Part shown: positions 1 to 5,900 of the stretch, in pieces
Numbering within the stretch: the first letter of the stretch is position 1
Layout of the letters: each line of letters opens with the position of its first letter
DNA from: Sulfuricurvum sp.
GTDB lineage: Bacteria > Campylobacterota > Campylobacteria > Campylobacterales > Sulfurimonadaceae
DNA: 7,437 nt
NCBI GenBank assembly: GCA_014764075.1
Contig: JACXUE010000071.1
Coordinates: 1 to 7,437, forward strand
Direction of reading: 5' to 3'
Made by a program: the position numbers and the translations under genes
Notes under the pieces: generated by a model
Told to the model about the DNA's origin: nothing
What the model saw: the letters and a program-made list of their open reading frames with translations, nothing else
The model's database searches: none

Positions 1-624
1 GACAAAACAATGGTAGAGATGCGTATCAAAGAGATCCGTACCCAAATCGATGCAACCAGCAGCGAATACGACAAAGAGAAACTCCAAGAGCGTTTGGCAA
101 AACTTGCCGGAGGAGTTGCGGTTATCAAAGTCGGAGCGGCTACCGAAACCGAAATGAAAGAGAAAAAAGACCGTGTAGACGACGCACTCTCAGCAACCAA
201 AGCGGCAGTTGAAGAGGGGATCGTTATCGGTGGCGGTGCGGCATTGATTCGTGCTGCCTCTAAAGTCAATCTCGACCTTGCAGGTGACCAAAAAATCGGT
301 TGCGAAATTATTCTCCGCGCGATCAAAGCACCGGTGAAACAAATTGCCGACAATGCCGGATACGACGCAGGTGTGGTTGTCAATACTATCGCAACCGCTG
401 CATCTGAAAACATCGGATTCAATGCCGCAACGGGTGAATACGTCGATATGTACGAAGCGGGGATCATCGATCCGCTCAAAGTTGAGCGTGTTGCATTGAC
501 CAATGCGGTATCGGTTTCAAGTATGTTGCTCACAACTGAAGCGACAATCCACGAAATCAAAGAAGATAAACCTGCCGCAATGCCAGATATGGGCGGCATG
601 GGTGGAATGCCAGGTATGATGTGA
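1..624 (+). CDS. groEL: Chaperonin GroEL (Hsp60), C-terminal part; 5' end lies outside the window
   Basis: This is the last 207 residues of the 60-kDa cytosolic chaperonin, which forms a double-ring ATP-driven folding cage with GroES. The frame is open from base 1, so the ATG at base 10 is internal and roughly the first 340 residues are missing. Visible landmarks are KLQERLAKLAGGVAVIKVGA at the apical-to-intermediate junction, the RVDDAL segment whose second Asp (codon 181-183) matches the ATP-hydrolysing Asp398 of E. coli GroEL, the nucleotide-contacting GGG after AAVEEG, and IIDPLKV carrying the Asp495 equivalent. The protein ends in the flexible Gly-Met-rich tail (DMGGMGGMPGMM) typical of GroEL. 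groES is presumably upstream, outside the window. The next annotated gene is convergent, so groEL ends its transcription unit here. Identification is secure. Confidence 0.98.
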   Translation, partial: DKTMVEMRIKEIRTQIDATSSEYDKEKLQERLAKLAGGVAVIKVGAATETEMKEKKDRVDDALSATKAAVEEGIVIGGGAALIRAASKVNLDLAGDQKIGCEIILRAIKAPVKQIADNAGYDAGVVVNTIATAASENIGFNAATGEYVDMYEAGIIDPLKVERVALTNAVSVSSMLLTTEATIHEIKEDKPAAMPDMGGMGGMPGMM

Positions 625-767
625 GTTCGCCCCAAGAAACGCCAACTGCTTGGCGTTTCGGCGAACGAAATCCCTCTATCTCTTATATACGATTGGAATC
701 TGGCATCGTTTCTGATGGAGTTTATCTGGCTAATGATCAGCCTCTATGGAGTATTGAAGTATTTTAA
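621..767 (+). CDS. Candidate 48-codon small ORF overlapping the groEL stop (doubtful)
   Basis: A GTG at 621-623 overlaps the groEL TGA (622-624) as GTGA, and the frame stays open for 48 codons to TAA at 765-767. The predicted peptide begins MSSPQETPTAWRFGERN and ends LANDQPLWSIEVF. It has no membrane segment, signal peptide or recognised domain. The geometry would allow translational coupling to groEL. Against it, its first third is encoded by the terminator hairpin, there is no dedicated ribosome binding site, and a 48-codon open frame is not rare by chance. I regard it as more likely incidental or part of an intergenic repeat than a real gene. Confidence 0.15.
   Translation: MSSPQETPTAWRFGERNPSISYIRLESGIVSDGVYLANDQPLWSIEVF
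625..666 (+). terminator. Bipartite hairpin after groEL, probable transcription end
   Basis: A perfect 10-bp stem, GAAACGCCAA (636-645) with TTGGCGTTTC (650-659) around the tetraloop CTGC, sits inside a second 7-bp stem, GTTCGCC (625-631) with GGCGAAC (660-666). A 4-base bulge (632-635) separates the two on the left arm only. The structure begins at the base after the groEL stop codon, where a terminator is expected. It has no downstream T-run, so it is either a weak intrinsic terminator or a 3'-end protecting structure for the abundant groEL mRNA. Its core is shared with the hairpin at 7384-7409. Confidence 0.7.
641..654 (+). repeat. Copy A of a 14-base terminator core (GCCAACTGCTTGGC)
   Basis: This 14-base imperfect palindrome is the centre of the hairpin after groEL. 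The same 14 bases, including the non-palindromic CTGC loop, occur on the minus strand at 7390-7403. The flanking stem bases differ: GAAAC/GTTTC here against A-runs and T-runs there. The identity is therefore confined to the stem centre plus loop. Confidence 0.75.
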
Positions 768-778
768 ATCACAAAGAG

Positions 779-800
779 TTGCCGCCACACATGACGGCAA
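779..800 (-). terminator. Short hairpin after the DUF475 gene, possible terminator
   Basis: TTGCCG (779-784) and CGGCAA (795-800) form a 6-bp GC-rich stem with a 10-base loop, 6 bases beyond the DUF475 stop codon. On the minus strand the stem is followed by CTCTTTG and then AT-rich sequence, not a true T-run. Position supports a terminator role; strength is modest. Confidence 0.4.
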
Positions 801-806
801 AGAGGA

Positions 807-1682
807 TTAGAGGTTATCGTTCACTTTTTTGTTTTCCCAAAGTGAATGCAAAAAGGCGATCAAGATGAGTCCGATACCAATCGTTCCGGTCACCATTTCA
901 CTGATGTGCATATTGATCTTCATCAACATAATAATCGCCAAAGTACCGATCGCATAGTGGGCACCGTGCTCAAGATAGCGGAAATGCGAAAGCGTTTTAT
1001 GCTCGACGAAAAAAATCGTCATACTCCGGACGAACATCGCACCAGCACCTAGACCAATCATAATGATAAAGATGTTACTGGTAAGCGCAAACGCCCCGAT
1101 AACACCGTCAAAGCTGAAACTCGCATCAAACGCCAATACAACGCCAAAATCGTGTGTAATATGCCCAAGAAGGATACCGGTTATAATTGCCATAATCAAC
1201 TCAATGCTGTTCACAGTAGATGCTTTTTTCATCAATTTGGAGCCCTCGACAAACGTAACCCATTTGATCTCTTTCTCTTCAAAGAAAAAGTCCAAAAAGA
1301 CCATTAGTAAGAATGCTCCCCCGAATGCGAAAATCGTCGATTCGGTCGATTTGAGCACTTTTTCGTATTCATCGGGTTGATTCATCGCCACTTGCAATGT
1401 CTCAATCATCCCCATCCCCGTTACGAAAGAAACGATTGCTAGGGGGAAAACAAGCCGCATTCCGAATACGGCGATGGGGATACCGAAAATAATAAACCGT
1501 TTTTGCCAGATCGGATCCATCGTCTCGAGCACTTTGGCATTGACGACAGCATTATCGAACGAAAGGGAAATTTCGAGAATAGTCAACAAAAAGGTGATGT
1601 AAATAGCTGTGAGTCCGCCTAAGAAATACGCCGCAATCAAACCGATGACCATGATCGCAAACGAACTGTAAAAGTACCGCAT
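807..1682 (-). CDS. DUF475 / TerC-like integral membrane protein, putative metal-ion exporter
   Basis: This 291-residue polytopic inner-membrane protein has about seven to nine hydrophobic segments (roughly 5-27, 28-48, 62-85, 116-135, 160-177, 186-202, 203-222, 243-258 and 264-280). Two acidic intramembrane motifs mark the TerC/DUF475 group: LEISLSFDNAVVNA at 36-49, with Glu37, Asp43 and Asn44, and FDASFSFDG at 185-193, with Asp186 and Asp192. A conserved-looking YLEHGAHYAIG lies at 236-246. Related TerC proteins are linked to tellurite resistance and to manganese export; the substrate here is inferred, not shown. The ATG at 1680-1682 is preceded by AAGGG with six-base spacing. The gene has its own promoter-like TATAAT upstream and converges on groEL, so it is probably monocistronic. 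Confidence 0.88.
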   Translation of the reverse strand: MRYFYSSFAIMVIGLIAAYFLGGLTAIYITFLLTILEISLSFDNAVVNAKVLETMDPIWQKRFIIFGIPIAVFGMRLVFPLAIVSFVTGMGMIETLQVAMNQPDEYEKVLKSTESTIFAFGGAFLLMVFLDFFFEEKEIKWVTFVEGSKLMKKASTVNSIELIMAIITGILLGHITHDFGVVLAFDASFSFDGVIGAFALTSNIFIIMIGLGAGAMFVRSMTIFFVEHKTLSHFRYLEHGAHYAIGTLAIIMLMKINMHISEMVTGTIGIGLILIAFLHSLWENKKVNDNL

Positions 1683-1709
1683 GTTTTGCCCTTGGAAACA
1701 AGATAACGA

Positions 1710-1715
1710 ATTATA
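1710..1715 (-). promoter_or_regulatory. TATAAT -10 box, probable promoter of the DUF475 gene
   Basis: The minus strand carries a perfect TATAAT 27 bases upstream of the DUF475 ATG, with an AT-rich stretch (AAAATTAAT) about 10 bases further upstream and no clear -35 hexamer. This fits the weak -35 requirement known for Campylobacterota housekeeping promoters. Transcription would start near 1703, giving a leader of about 20 bases that includes the AAGGG ribosome site. It sits in the 57-base gap after the oxygenase gene. Confidence 0.6.
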
Positions 1716-1739
1716 GCGGATTAATTTTCACCTTGCATC

Positions 1740-2444
1740 CTAAAGGTGAGCATCATGCCATTGCACAAGACTAAGCCGAAATCCCTCTTTAACGGGAAGA
1801 ACCTCATGTGCAAAATAGGGATTAGAAAAAAACACCACCATATCTCCCGCTTCAGGACGCAGTGTGATCGTATTGCCGTACTGATCGCAAAGATAATTGA
1901 ACAATAACTCTCCCCCGCTAAAATGGTCTTTATCGGTCGGATGGGGAGTATAAGAGGTGGTGAACAAGACCGTTGTCAGTTTGCGCTCTGGGGCTACTGT
2001 CTTGTAACCGACAATATTCCCATCGGGGTCACGAAGCTCACTCGCATCGTCGGAGTGGTTGACGTAAAACGATCCGCTCTCGTACCCCAACACCTGCACA
2101 TCGGTAGCTTTGGTGAGCGAGAGGGCAAAAAAATCCTCTATTTCAGAACGCACCGCTTCAAAACGGCGATCATAGATAGTGCGGTGCTCCACACTCAACG
2201 TATGAATATCGGTTTTGCGGATTGCAGTGTCGAGCGATTTGCCCCGAAGTTCCGCCTGCACCGCCTCTTTGTCGGACAATGTCGCCTCCGTTATGGCGCG
2301 GCACTCATCAGGGCTAAGCACCCCCTCCAGCACCATGTAGGGAAAATCGTGATAGGGGTTGGGTAAGCGTTTAGTGGGAATATCCCAGCCTAAAAGTTCA
2401 TCACGGGCGTAAACATAGTTGCTAATTTGGTGCACTGTAGTCAC
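1740..2444 (-). CDS. Prolyl-4-hydroxylase-like 2-oxoglutarate/Fe(II)-dependent oxygenase
   Basis: This 234-residue, probably cytosolic, non-haem iron oxygenase has the P4Hc-type double-stranded beta-helix at about 115-230. The metal triad is visible: His130 and Asp132 in YVNHSDD, and His213 in FAHEVLPV. Arg223 in EGFRLSL is the expected 2-oxoglutarate carboxylate anchor, and GGELLFNY (178-185) is the usual strand before it. The substrate is unknown; related enzymes hydroxylate protein prolines or small molecules. The family also includes PiuC/YbiX, which is associated with TonB-dependent iron uptake. The start is GTG (2442-2444), overlapping the exbD TGA as GTGA, so translation is probably coupled. 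There is no good separate Shine-Dalgarno; a second in-frame GTG is codon 4. Adjacency to exbBD suggests an iron-related job, but this is inference. Confidence 0.85.
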   Translation of the reverse strand: MTTVHQISNYVYARDELLGWDIPTKRLPNPYHDFPYMVLEGVLSPDECRAITEATLSDKEAVQAELRGKSLDTAIRKTDIHTLSVEHRTIYDRRFEAVRSEIEDFFALSLTKATDVQVLGYESGSFYVNHSDDASELRDPDGNIVGYKTVAPERKLTTVLFTTSYTPHPTDKDHFSGGELLFNYLCDQYGNTITLRPEAGDMVVFFSNPYFAHEVLPVKEGFRLSLVQWHDAHL

Positions 2445-2830
2445 TTTTTATCGGTCACAATGTAGAGCTGTTCATGCCCTAAACGTTTAAGGACATCCAT
2501 CACCCCGACGAAGTTTTTGAACTCCGCTTTTTCATCACTGTAGAGGGCTACCGTCATCTCTTTGCCTCCGGCAATGACCCGTTGTTCAAATTCAGCCAAT
2601 GTAATGGGAATATTCTCTTCTCCCACCATCAGCGTACCATCTTTTTGGATCGTCAATTTCAGTTCACGGGGTTCATGTTCAGATGCCGCACTTTTTGCCT
2701 CCGGTAAATCGACAGGGATAAGACCCGTTTTAACAAAGGTGGCAGTGGTAAGCACCATCACCAACAATACCAACATAATATCGATAAAGGGGATGACGTT
2801 AATCGTATCGATCCGTTTCATTTTTTTCAT
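2441..2830 (-). CDS. exbD: ExbD/TolR-family proton-channel subunit (TonB-system type)
   Basis: This 129-residue protein partners ExbB in the inner-membrane motor that uses the proton gradient to energise TonB-dependent outer-membrane transport. One N-terminal membrane helix (about 11-32) carries the essential proton-carrying Asp17 in NVIPFIDIMLVLL. A periplasmic domain follows at about 60-129 (LKLTIQKDGTLMV to QLYIVTDKK). Length and the very short cytoplasmic N-terminus fit the group-2 ExbD of Campylobacterota. The ATG at 2828-2830 has AGAGGA (2841-2846) ten bases upstream; Met4 is an alternative start. Unlike its neighbours it does not touch the preceding gene: 149 bases rich in palindromes separate it from exbB. 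Its stop overlaps the start of the oxygenase gene. Confidence 0.92.
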   Translation of the reverse strand: MKKMKRIDTINVIPFIDIMLVLLVMVLTTATFVKTGLIPVDLPEAKSAASEHEPRELKLTIQKDGTLMVGEENIPITLAEFEQRVIAGGKEMTVALYSDEKAEFKNFVGVMDVLKRLGHEQLYIVTDKK

Positions 2831-2862
2831 AGTTATATTTTCCTCTGTAAAAAATCAAATTC

Positions 2863-2973
2863 CCGTGATCCAACACCTAGAGCCGTTCCGGAGGCAGTAG
2901 TGCCCAGAGGAACGAAGCGTTCTTGGATCGCGGTATGATCTTTTGGTACTTTTCTGACTAAACAGAAAAGTAC
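2863..2973. repeat. Nested palindromic element between exbB and exbD
   Basis: This block contains three nested stems and one separate hairpin. The outer stem pairs CCGTGATCCAA (2863-2873) with TTGGATCGCGG (2923-2933), 11 bp with one T-G pair. The middle stem pairs CGTTCC (2884-2889) with GGAACG (2909-2914). The inner stem pairs GGCA (2893-2896) with TGCC (2901-2904) around GTAG. An alternative small hairpin is GAACG/CGTTC (2910-2914 with 2918-2922). A second, perfect 11-bp hairpin follows: GTACTTTTCTG (2946-2956) with CAGAAAAGTAC (2963-2973), loop ACTAAA. No T-run follows on either strand, so it is not a standard terminator. It looks like a dispersed intergenic palindrome or an mRNA-processing element. 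Only one copy is present here, so its repeat status is inferred. Confidence 0.6.
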
Positions 2974-2979
2974 AAAGCA

Positions 2980-3420
2980 TTATTTATTTTTAATTTCCCA
3001 CATCGTCACGATTCTCTCCATCTTACGAAGCAAGATGTTATAAAAGATAATCGATGGGATAGCGACTACCAATCCCATCGCAGTCGCTTTGAGTGCCAAT
3101 GCAAGCCCCGTCATAATCTTGTTGGGATCGACCGCTCCCACATCGCCGAGACTGTAAAACGTTATCATAATCCCCAGTACTGTTCCCAGCAACCCTACGT
3201 ATGGAGCGTTTGATCCGATCGTCGCAATCGTAGAAACGTGATCTCCCAAATCGAGTTCTAACTCCTCTTTGGTTTGATACTCTTCTACTTTGAGTGATTT
3301 ATATGCCATTAATCGCTCGATAAAGAGCCACAATGAGACAATGCTCATGATGATCAGTATCCCGATGATTCCGTAATCGATTGCATTATGGGCTGCTTCC
3401 AACCAATTGCCGTGCTCCAT
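2980..3420 (-). CDS. exbB: ExbB proton-channel subunit, short group-2 type (MotA/TolQ/ExbB family)
   Basis: This 146-residue protein forms the ring of the ExbB-ExbD inner-membrane motor. Three membrane helices are visible at about 17-34, 74-91 and 104-130. NAPYVGLLGTVLGIM (71-85) is the hallmark of helix 2, with Thr80 matching E. coli ExbB Thr148. ALKATAMGLVVAIPSIIFYN (109-128) is helix 3, with Thr113 matching Thr181. The position of E. coli Glu176 is Leu108, with Lys111 one turn later; I recall the same in group-2 ExbBs such as that of Helicobacter, so I take it as a subfamily trait. It lacks the long N-terminal region of E. coli ExbB (244 residues). The ATG directly follows the kinase TAA with no gap, and AAGGGG about eight bases upstream is the ribosome site. 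No tonB gene is in the window. Confidence 0.93.
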   Translation of the reverse strand: MEHGNWLEAAHNAIDYGIIGILIIMSIVSLWLFIERLMAYKSLKVEEYQTKEELELDLGDHVSTIATIGSNAPYVGLLGTVLGIMITFYSLGDVGAVDPNKIMTGLALALKATAMGLVVAIPSIIFYNILLRKMERIVTMWEIKNK

Positions 3421-4257
3421 TTAGTGTTCCCCTTTTTTAAATTCAAGTTTAACGCATGTCCCCTCACCAAGACGAGATGCAACATGCAGACGTATCCGAT
3501 TCCGATCACAATAGCGCTTGACCAGACTGAGTCCGATTCCATATCCCGCTACGGTCGAATCGTTCTGATAATAGCGATCATAAATATGCATCAACGTAAT
3601 CTCGTCCATTCCGATCCCTTGATCGCAGATACTAAGAGCGTGATTGTACAATGAAATGGTAATCGAGGGGATTCCCGTCGAGTATTTCACTCCGTTTTCA
3701 ACCAAATTATCGATCACTTTGCCCAGCCCGATTCTATCACATGAGACTTTTTGAGGTATCAGTTTTATATTCCAAATAACGGTTGGATAAAGGGGACGGA
3801 GAAATCCAATTCTCTCTTCAATCAATTCTGAGAGTTCAAACGTCTCAAATCGTTCCCGTTCGGTCTGTTTTTTAATTAAATAATCGAGTTCATTATACCG
3901 CTCCTTGAGCATCTGCGTCGCTGTTTCGATCCTCTCAAGTCGTTTGAGCGATTTTTCATCATCATGGGTTTTACGGAGCATTCCGACATTCGCGGTTATC
4001 GTGTTGATCGGAAGGTTCAATTCATGAAGGGTCTCTTTTGAAAAACGCTCCAAAAGTTCGAAATGCTCCCTCAAAGGTCGAATCGCGATGTTCGCTAAAA
4101 TCCCGCCGATAAGCAACGTTAAAAGGAGAGAAATAAAAGCGATAACTCCCCATTGCTCTACCCCAAGCACCTCATGAACATAATAGATGCCGGCGATAAG
4201 CACCCCCGTTGTGGTGACGTAAAGCGATGCAAGGGCGATGGTAAAACTACGAAACAA
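3421..4257 (-). CDS. Minimal membrane sensor histidine kinase (two short-loop TM helices, no HAMP)
   Basis: This 278-residue kinase autophosphorylates and passes phosphate to the regulator encoded just upstream. Two membrane helices (about 6-28 and 37-57) enclose only about eight periplasmic residues. The dimerisation helix follows almost directly: the phospho-acceptor His78 lies in TLHELNLPINTI, only about 20 residues after helix 2, so a HAMP or PAS domain cannot fit. The ATPase domain shows DNLVENGVKYS (183-193, N-box), DQGIGM (212-217, G1), YDRYY (226-230, F-box) and GYGIGLSL (238-245, G2). The start is TTG (4255-4257), overlapping the regulator gene by 11 bases. An in-frame TAG four codons upstream leaves no ATG or GTG option before the first helix, and AGGG seven bases upstream supports it. 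The signal is unknown; sensing within the membrane is likely. Confidence 0.88.
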   Translation of the reverse strand: MFRSFTIALASLYVTTTGVLIAGIYYVHEVLGVEQWGVIAFISLLLTLLIGGILANIAIRPLREHFELLERFSKETLHELNLPINTITANVGMLRKTHDDEKSLKRLERIETATQMLKERYNELDYLIKKQTERERFETFELSELIEERIGFLRPLYPTVIWNIKLIPQKVSCDRIGLGKVIDNLVENGVKYSTGIPSITISLYNHALSICDQGIGMDEITLMHIYDRYYQNDSTVAGYGIGLSLVKRYCDRNRIRLHVASRLGEGTCVKLEFKKGEH

Positions 4258-4909
4258 GACGGTACCCTACTCCTCGTATGTTGACAATCGACTCGCTTCC
4301 AATCTCTTGTTTGAGGCGGTTGACATAAACCCGAATCGCTCCGTCGCTGATCGTTTCCGAAGGATTCCATAGCGCATCCATAATCATCTCTTTGGTGACG
4401 ATCTCCCCCGCATTGCGGATAAAAAGTGCCATAAGCTGATACTCTTTGAGCGAAAATGGGATCTCTTTGCCCCCCATCAGCACACATTTATGAAGCTCAT
4501 CGAGACACAACTCCCCCACACACAAACGATTTTTCCCTTTGTTTCGGCGTAGTAATGCATGAAGGCGCACCAATAACTCTTCCGAATCAAACGGCTTTTT
4601 GAGATAATCATTGGCTCCGATTTCAAACGCCCTAGAGAGGGTCTCGATCTCCTGATGGGAGGTGAGATAAATCGCCGGAGTCGTATCGTTAGCACGGCGA
4701 AGCTCTTGAAGCAGTGAAAGTCCGTCGATCAAAGGGACGTTAATGTCGAGAAGATAGAGATCAAAGTGATTTTTGTAGGTCTCATCAAGAGCTTCTTGAC
4801 CGTTGCGGCATAGAGTGATTTCGAACCCCTCCTCTTCGAGGAGATCGACAATCGATTCGCCAAAGAGCAAATCATCCTCCAGCAGCAAAATTTTAGTCAA
4901 CACGCTCAA
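4247..4909 (-). CDS. OmpR/PhoB-family two-component response regulator
   Basis: This 220-residue cytosolic transcription factor is the likely partner of the following kinase. The receiver domain (about 5-118) has the acidic pocket EDD at 11-13, phospho-acceptor Asp55 in LLDINVP, switch Thr83 in YLTS and Lys105 in LKKPF. The winged-helix DNA-binding domain (about 128-218) shows FSLKEYQLMALF, the recognition-helix region DGAIRVYVNRLKQEIG and the closing NIRGVGYRL. The annotated start is TTG (4907-4909), 17 bases inside the 3' end of pyrC. GTG at 4901-4903 and TTG at 4898-4900 are equally possible, because all precede the KILLLEDD core and none has a good Shine-Dalgarno. An in-frame TGA just upstream rules out a longer form. 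Target genes cannot be read from this window; autoregulation of the module is plausible. Confidence 0.92.
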   Translation of the reverse strand: MSVLTKILLLEDDLLFGESIVDLLEEEGFEITLCRNGQEALDETYKNHFDLYLLDINVPLIDGLSLLQELRRANDTTPAIYLTSHQEIETLSRAFEIGANDYLKKPFDSEELLVRLHALLRRNKGKNRLCVGELCLDELHKCVLMGGKEIPFSLKEYQLMALFIRNAGEIVTKEMIMDALWNPSETISDGAIRVYVNRLKQEIGSESIVNIRGVGYRLVS

Positions 4910-5900
4910 TCGACCATGTCAAAGTTTCACCGGCGCGCATCGGCACAACGCTGCCGTACATCTCGGGAATCACAAAATCGTGTTTCACCAATACAACTTC
5001 TTTGAAATCGGGGCATATACCGTAGATTTGCTGAGCATTGTCGCTGACAAACGCTTGCAGATTATCCAAAGAATCATTCGCCTCAAAAATCTCACACAAC
5101 AGTTGAAGCGCTATCGGAGCGGTAAATACTCCCGCTCCACATCCGCACGACTCTTTGGTATGTTTTGGATGCGGAGCAGAATCCGAACCAAACATTACTT
5201 TCGGATGTGCCGAAAGTGCCACTTTAAGCAATGCTTCACGATCATGTGGCCGTTTCGCAATCGGTTTGCAAAAAAGATGCGGTCTGAGCATTCCCCCCGC
5301 CACATCATCGAGGGTAATCATCAAATGGTGCACCGTAATGGTGGCATAGAGGTTTTCGTATTGATCAAGCATCTTTACCGCTTCACGAGTCGTAATATGC
5401 TCCATGATGATTTTGAGTTTCGGGAAATGGACCGCTAACATCTCATAGACGCTCATAAACTCCGCTTCGCGATCCATGACAAAACCATTGGTCTCACCAT
5501 GTACCGAAAGAATTATCCCCAAATCCGACATCGCTTCGAGCGTCTCCCGCATCGCTTCAATATCAAAACTTGCCACACCCCCTTCAGAGTTGGTTGTGAC
5601 ACCGCTAGGATAGAGTTTAATCGCAATAATATGGTCTTTTACCTCTTCTAAAAAAGAGCGGGAATAATTTTGGTAAAAGAGGGTCATGTAAGGTTCGAAA
5701 TCATCGCTCTCCATCGCCGCTTGAATCCGTTTTTTATACCCTCTTACCATATCGAGCGTCGTAACAGGGGGGACGAGGTTAGGCATCACCAACGCACCGC
5801 TAAAACTGTACGAAGTGAGCGGGGCGACCGTCTCCAGCATCTCACCGTCACGCAAATGGACATGCATATCCAGCGGCATCGTCAATGTCATCGTTTTCAT
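4893..5900 (-). CDS. pyrC: Dihydroorotase, class II (PyrC)
   Basis: This 335-residue cytosolic zinc enzyme interconverts N-carbamoyl-aspartate and dihydroorotate, the third step of de novo pyrimidine synthesis. The amidohydrolase metal ligands are all visible: His13 and His15 in DMHVHLRDG, the lysine that is carbamylated (Lys95 in IKLYPSG), His134 in SVHGE, His168 in MEHIT and the catalytic Asp240 in FGSDSAPH. Arg17 and Asn41 (MPNLVPPV) match substrate contacts of the E. coli-type enzyme, which is 348 residues long. The start ATG (5898-5900) overlaps the manB stop as ATGA, with AAGG seven bases upstream. Its 3' end overlaps the regulator gene. The gene is complete and looks functional. Confidence 0.96.
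   Translation of the reverse strand: MKTMTLTMPLDMHVHLRDGEMLETVAPLTSYSFSGALVMPNLVPPVTTLDMVRGYKKRIQAAMESDDFEPYMTLFYQNYSRSFLEEVKDHIIAIKLYPSGVTTNSEGGVASFDIEAMRETLEAMSDLGIILSVHGETNGFVMDREAEFMSVYEMLAVHFPKLKIIMEHITTREAVKMLDQYENLYATITVHHLMITLDDVAGGMLRPHLFCKPIAKRPHDREALLKVALSAHPKVMFGSDSAPHPKHTKESCGCGAGVFTAPIALQLLCEIFEANDSLDNLQAFVSDNAQQIYGICPDFKEVVLVKHDFVIPEMYGSVVPMRAGETLTWSIERVD

Noticed and set aside
1728..1749. Hairpin TCACCTT/AAGGTGA at the end of the oxygenase gene as a terminator
   Set aside because: The 7-bp stem has the stop codon in its loop and is followed on the minus strand by A-rich, not T-rich, sequence. It may be chance; a start-of-unit promoter right after it does not need it.
2946..2973. 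The perfect 11-bp hairpin between exbB and exbD as an intrinsic terminator
   Set aside because: Neither strand has a T-run after the stem, and exbD downstream would lose its transcription. It is kept as part of the palindromic element instead.
4803..5438. A 211-codon plus-strand open frame opposite pyrC and the regulator
   Set aside because: It is antisense to secure coding sequence and runs across two real genes, and its basic, low-sense composition is typical of a shadow frame.
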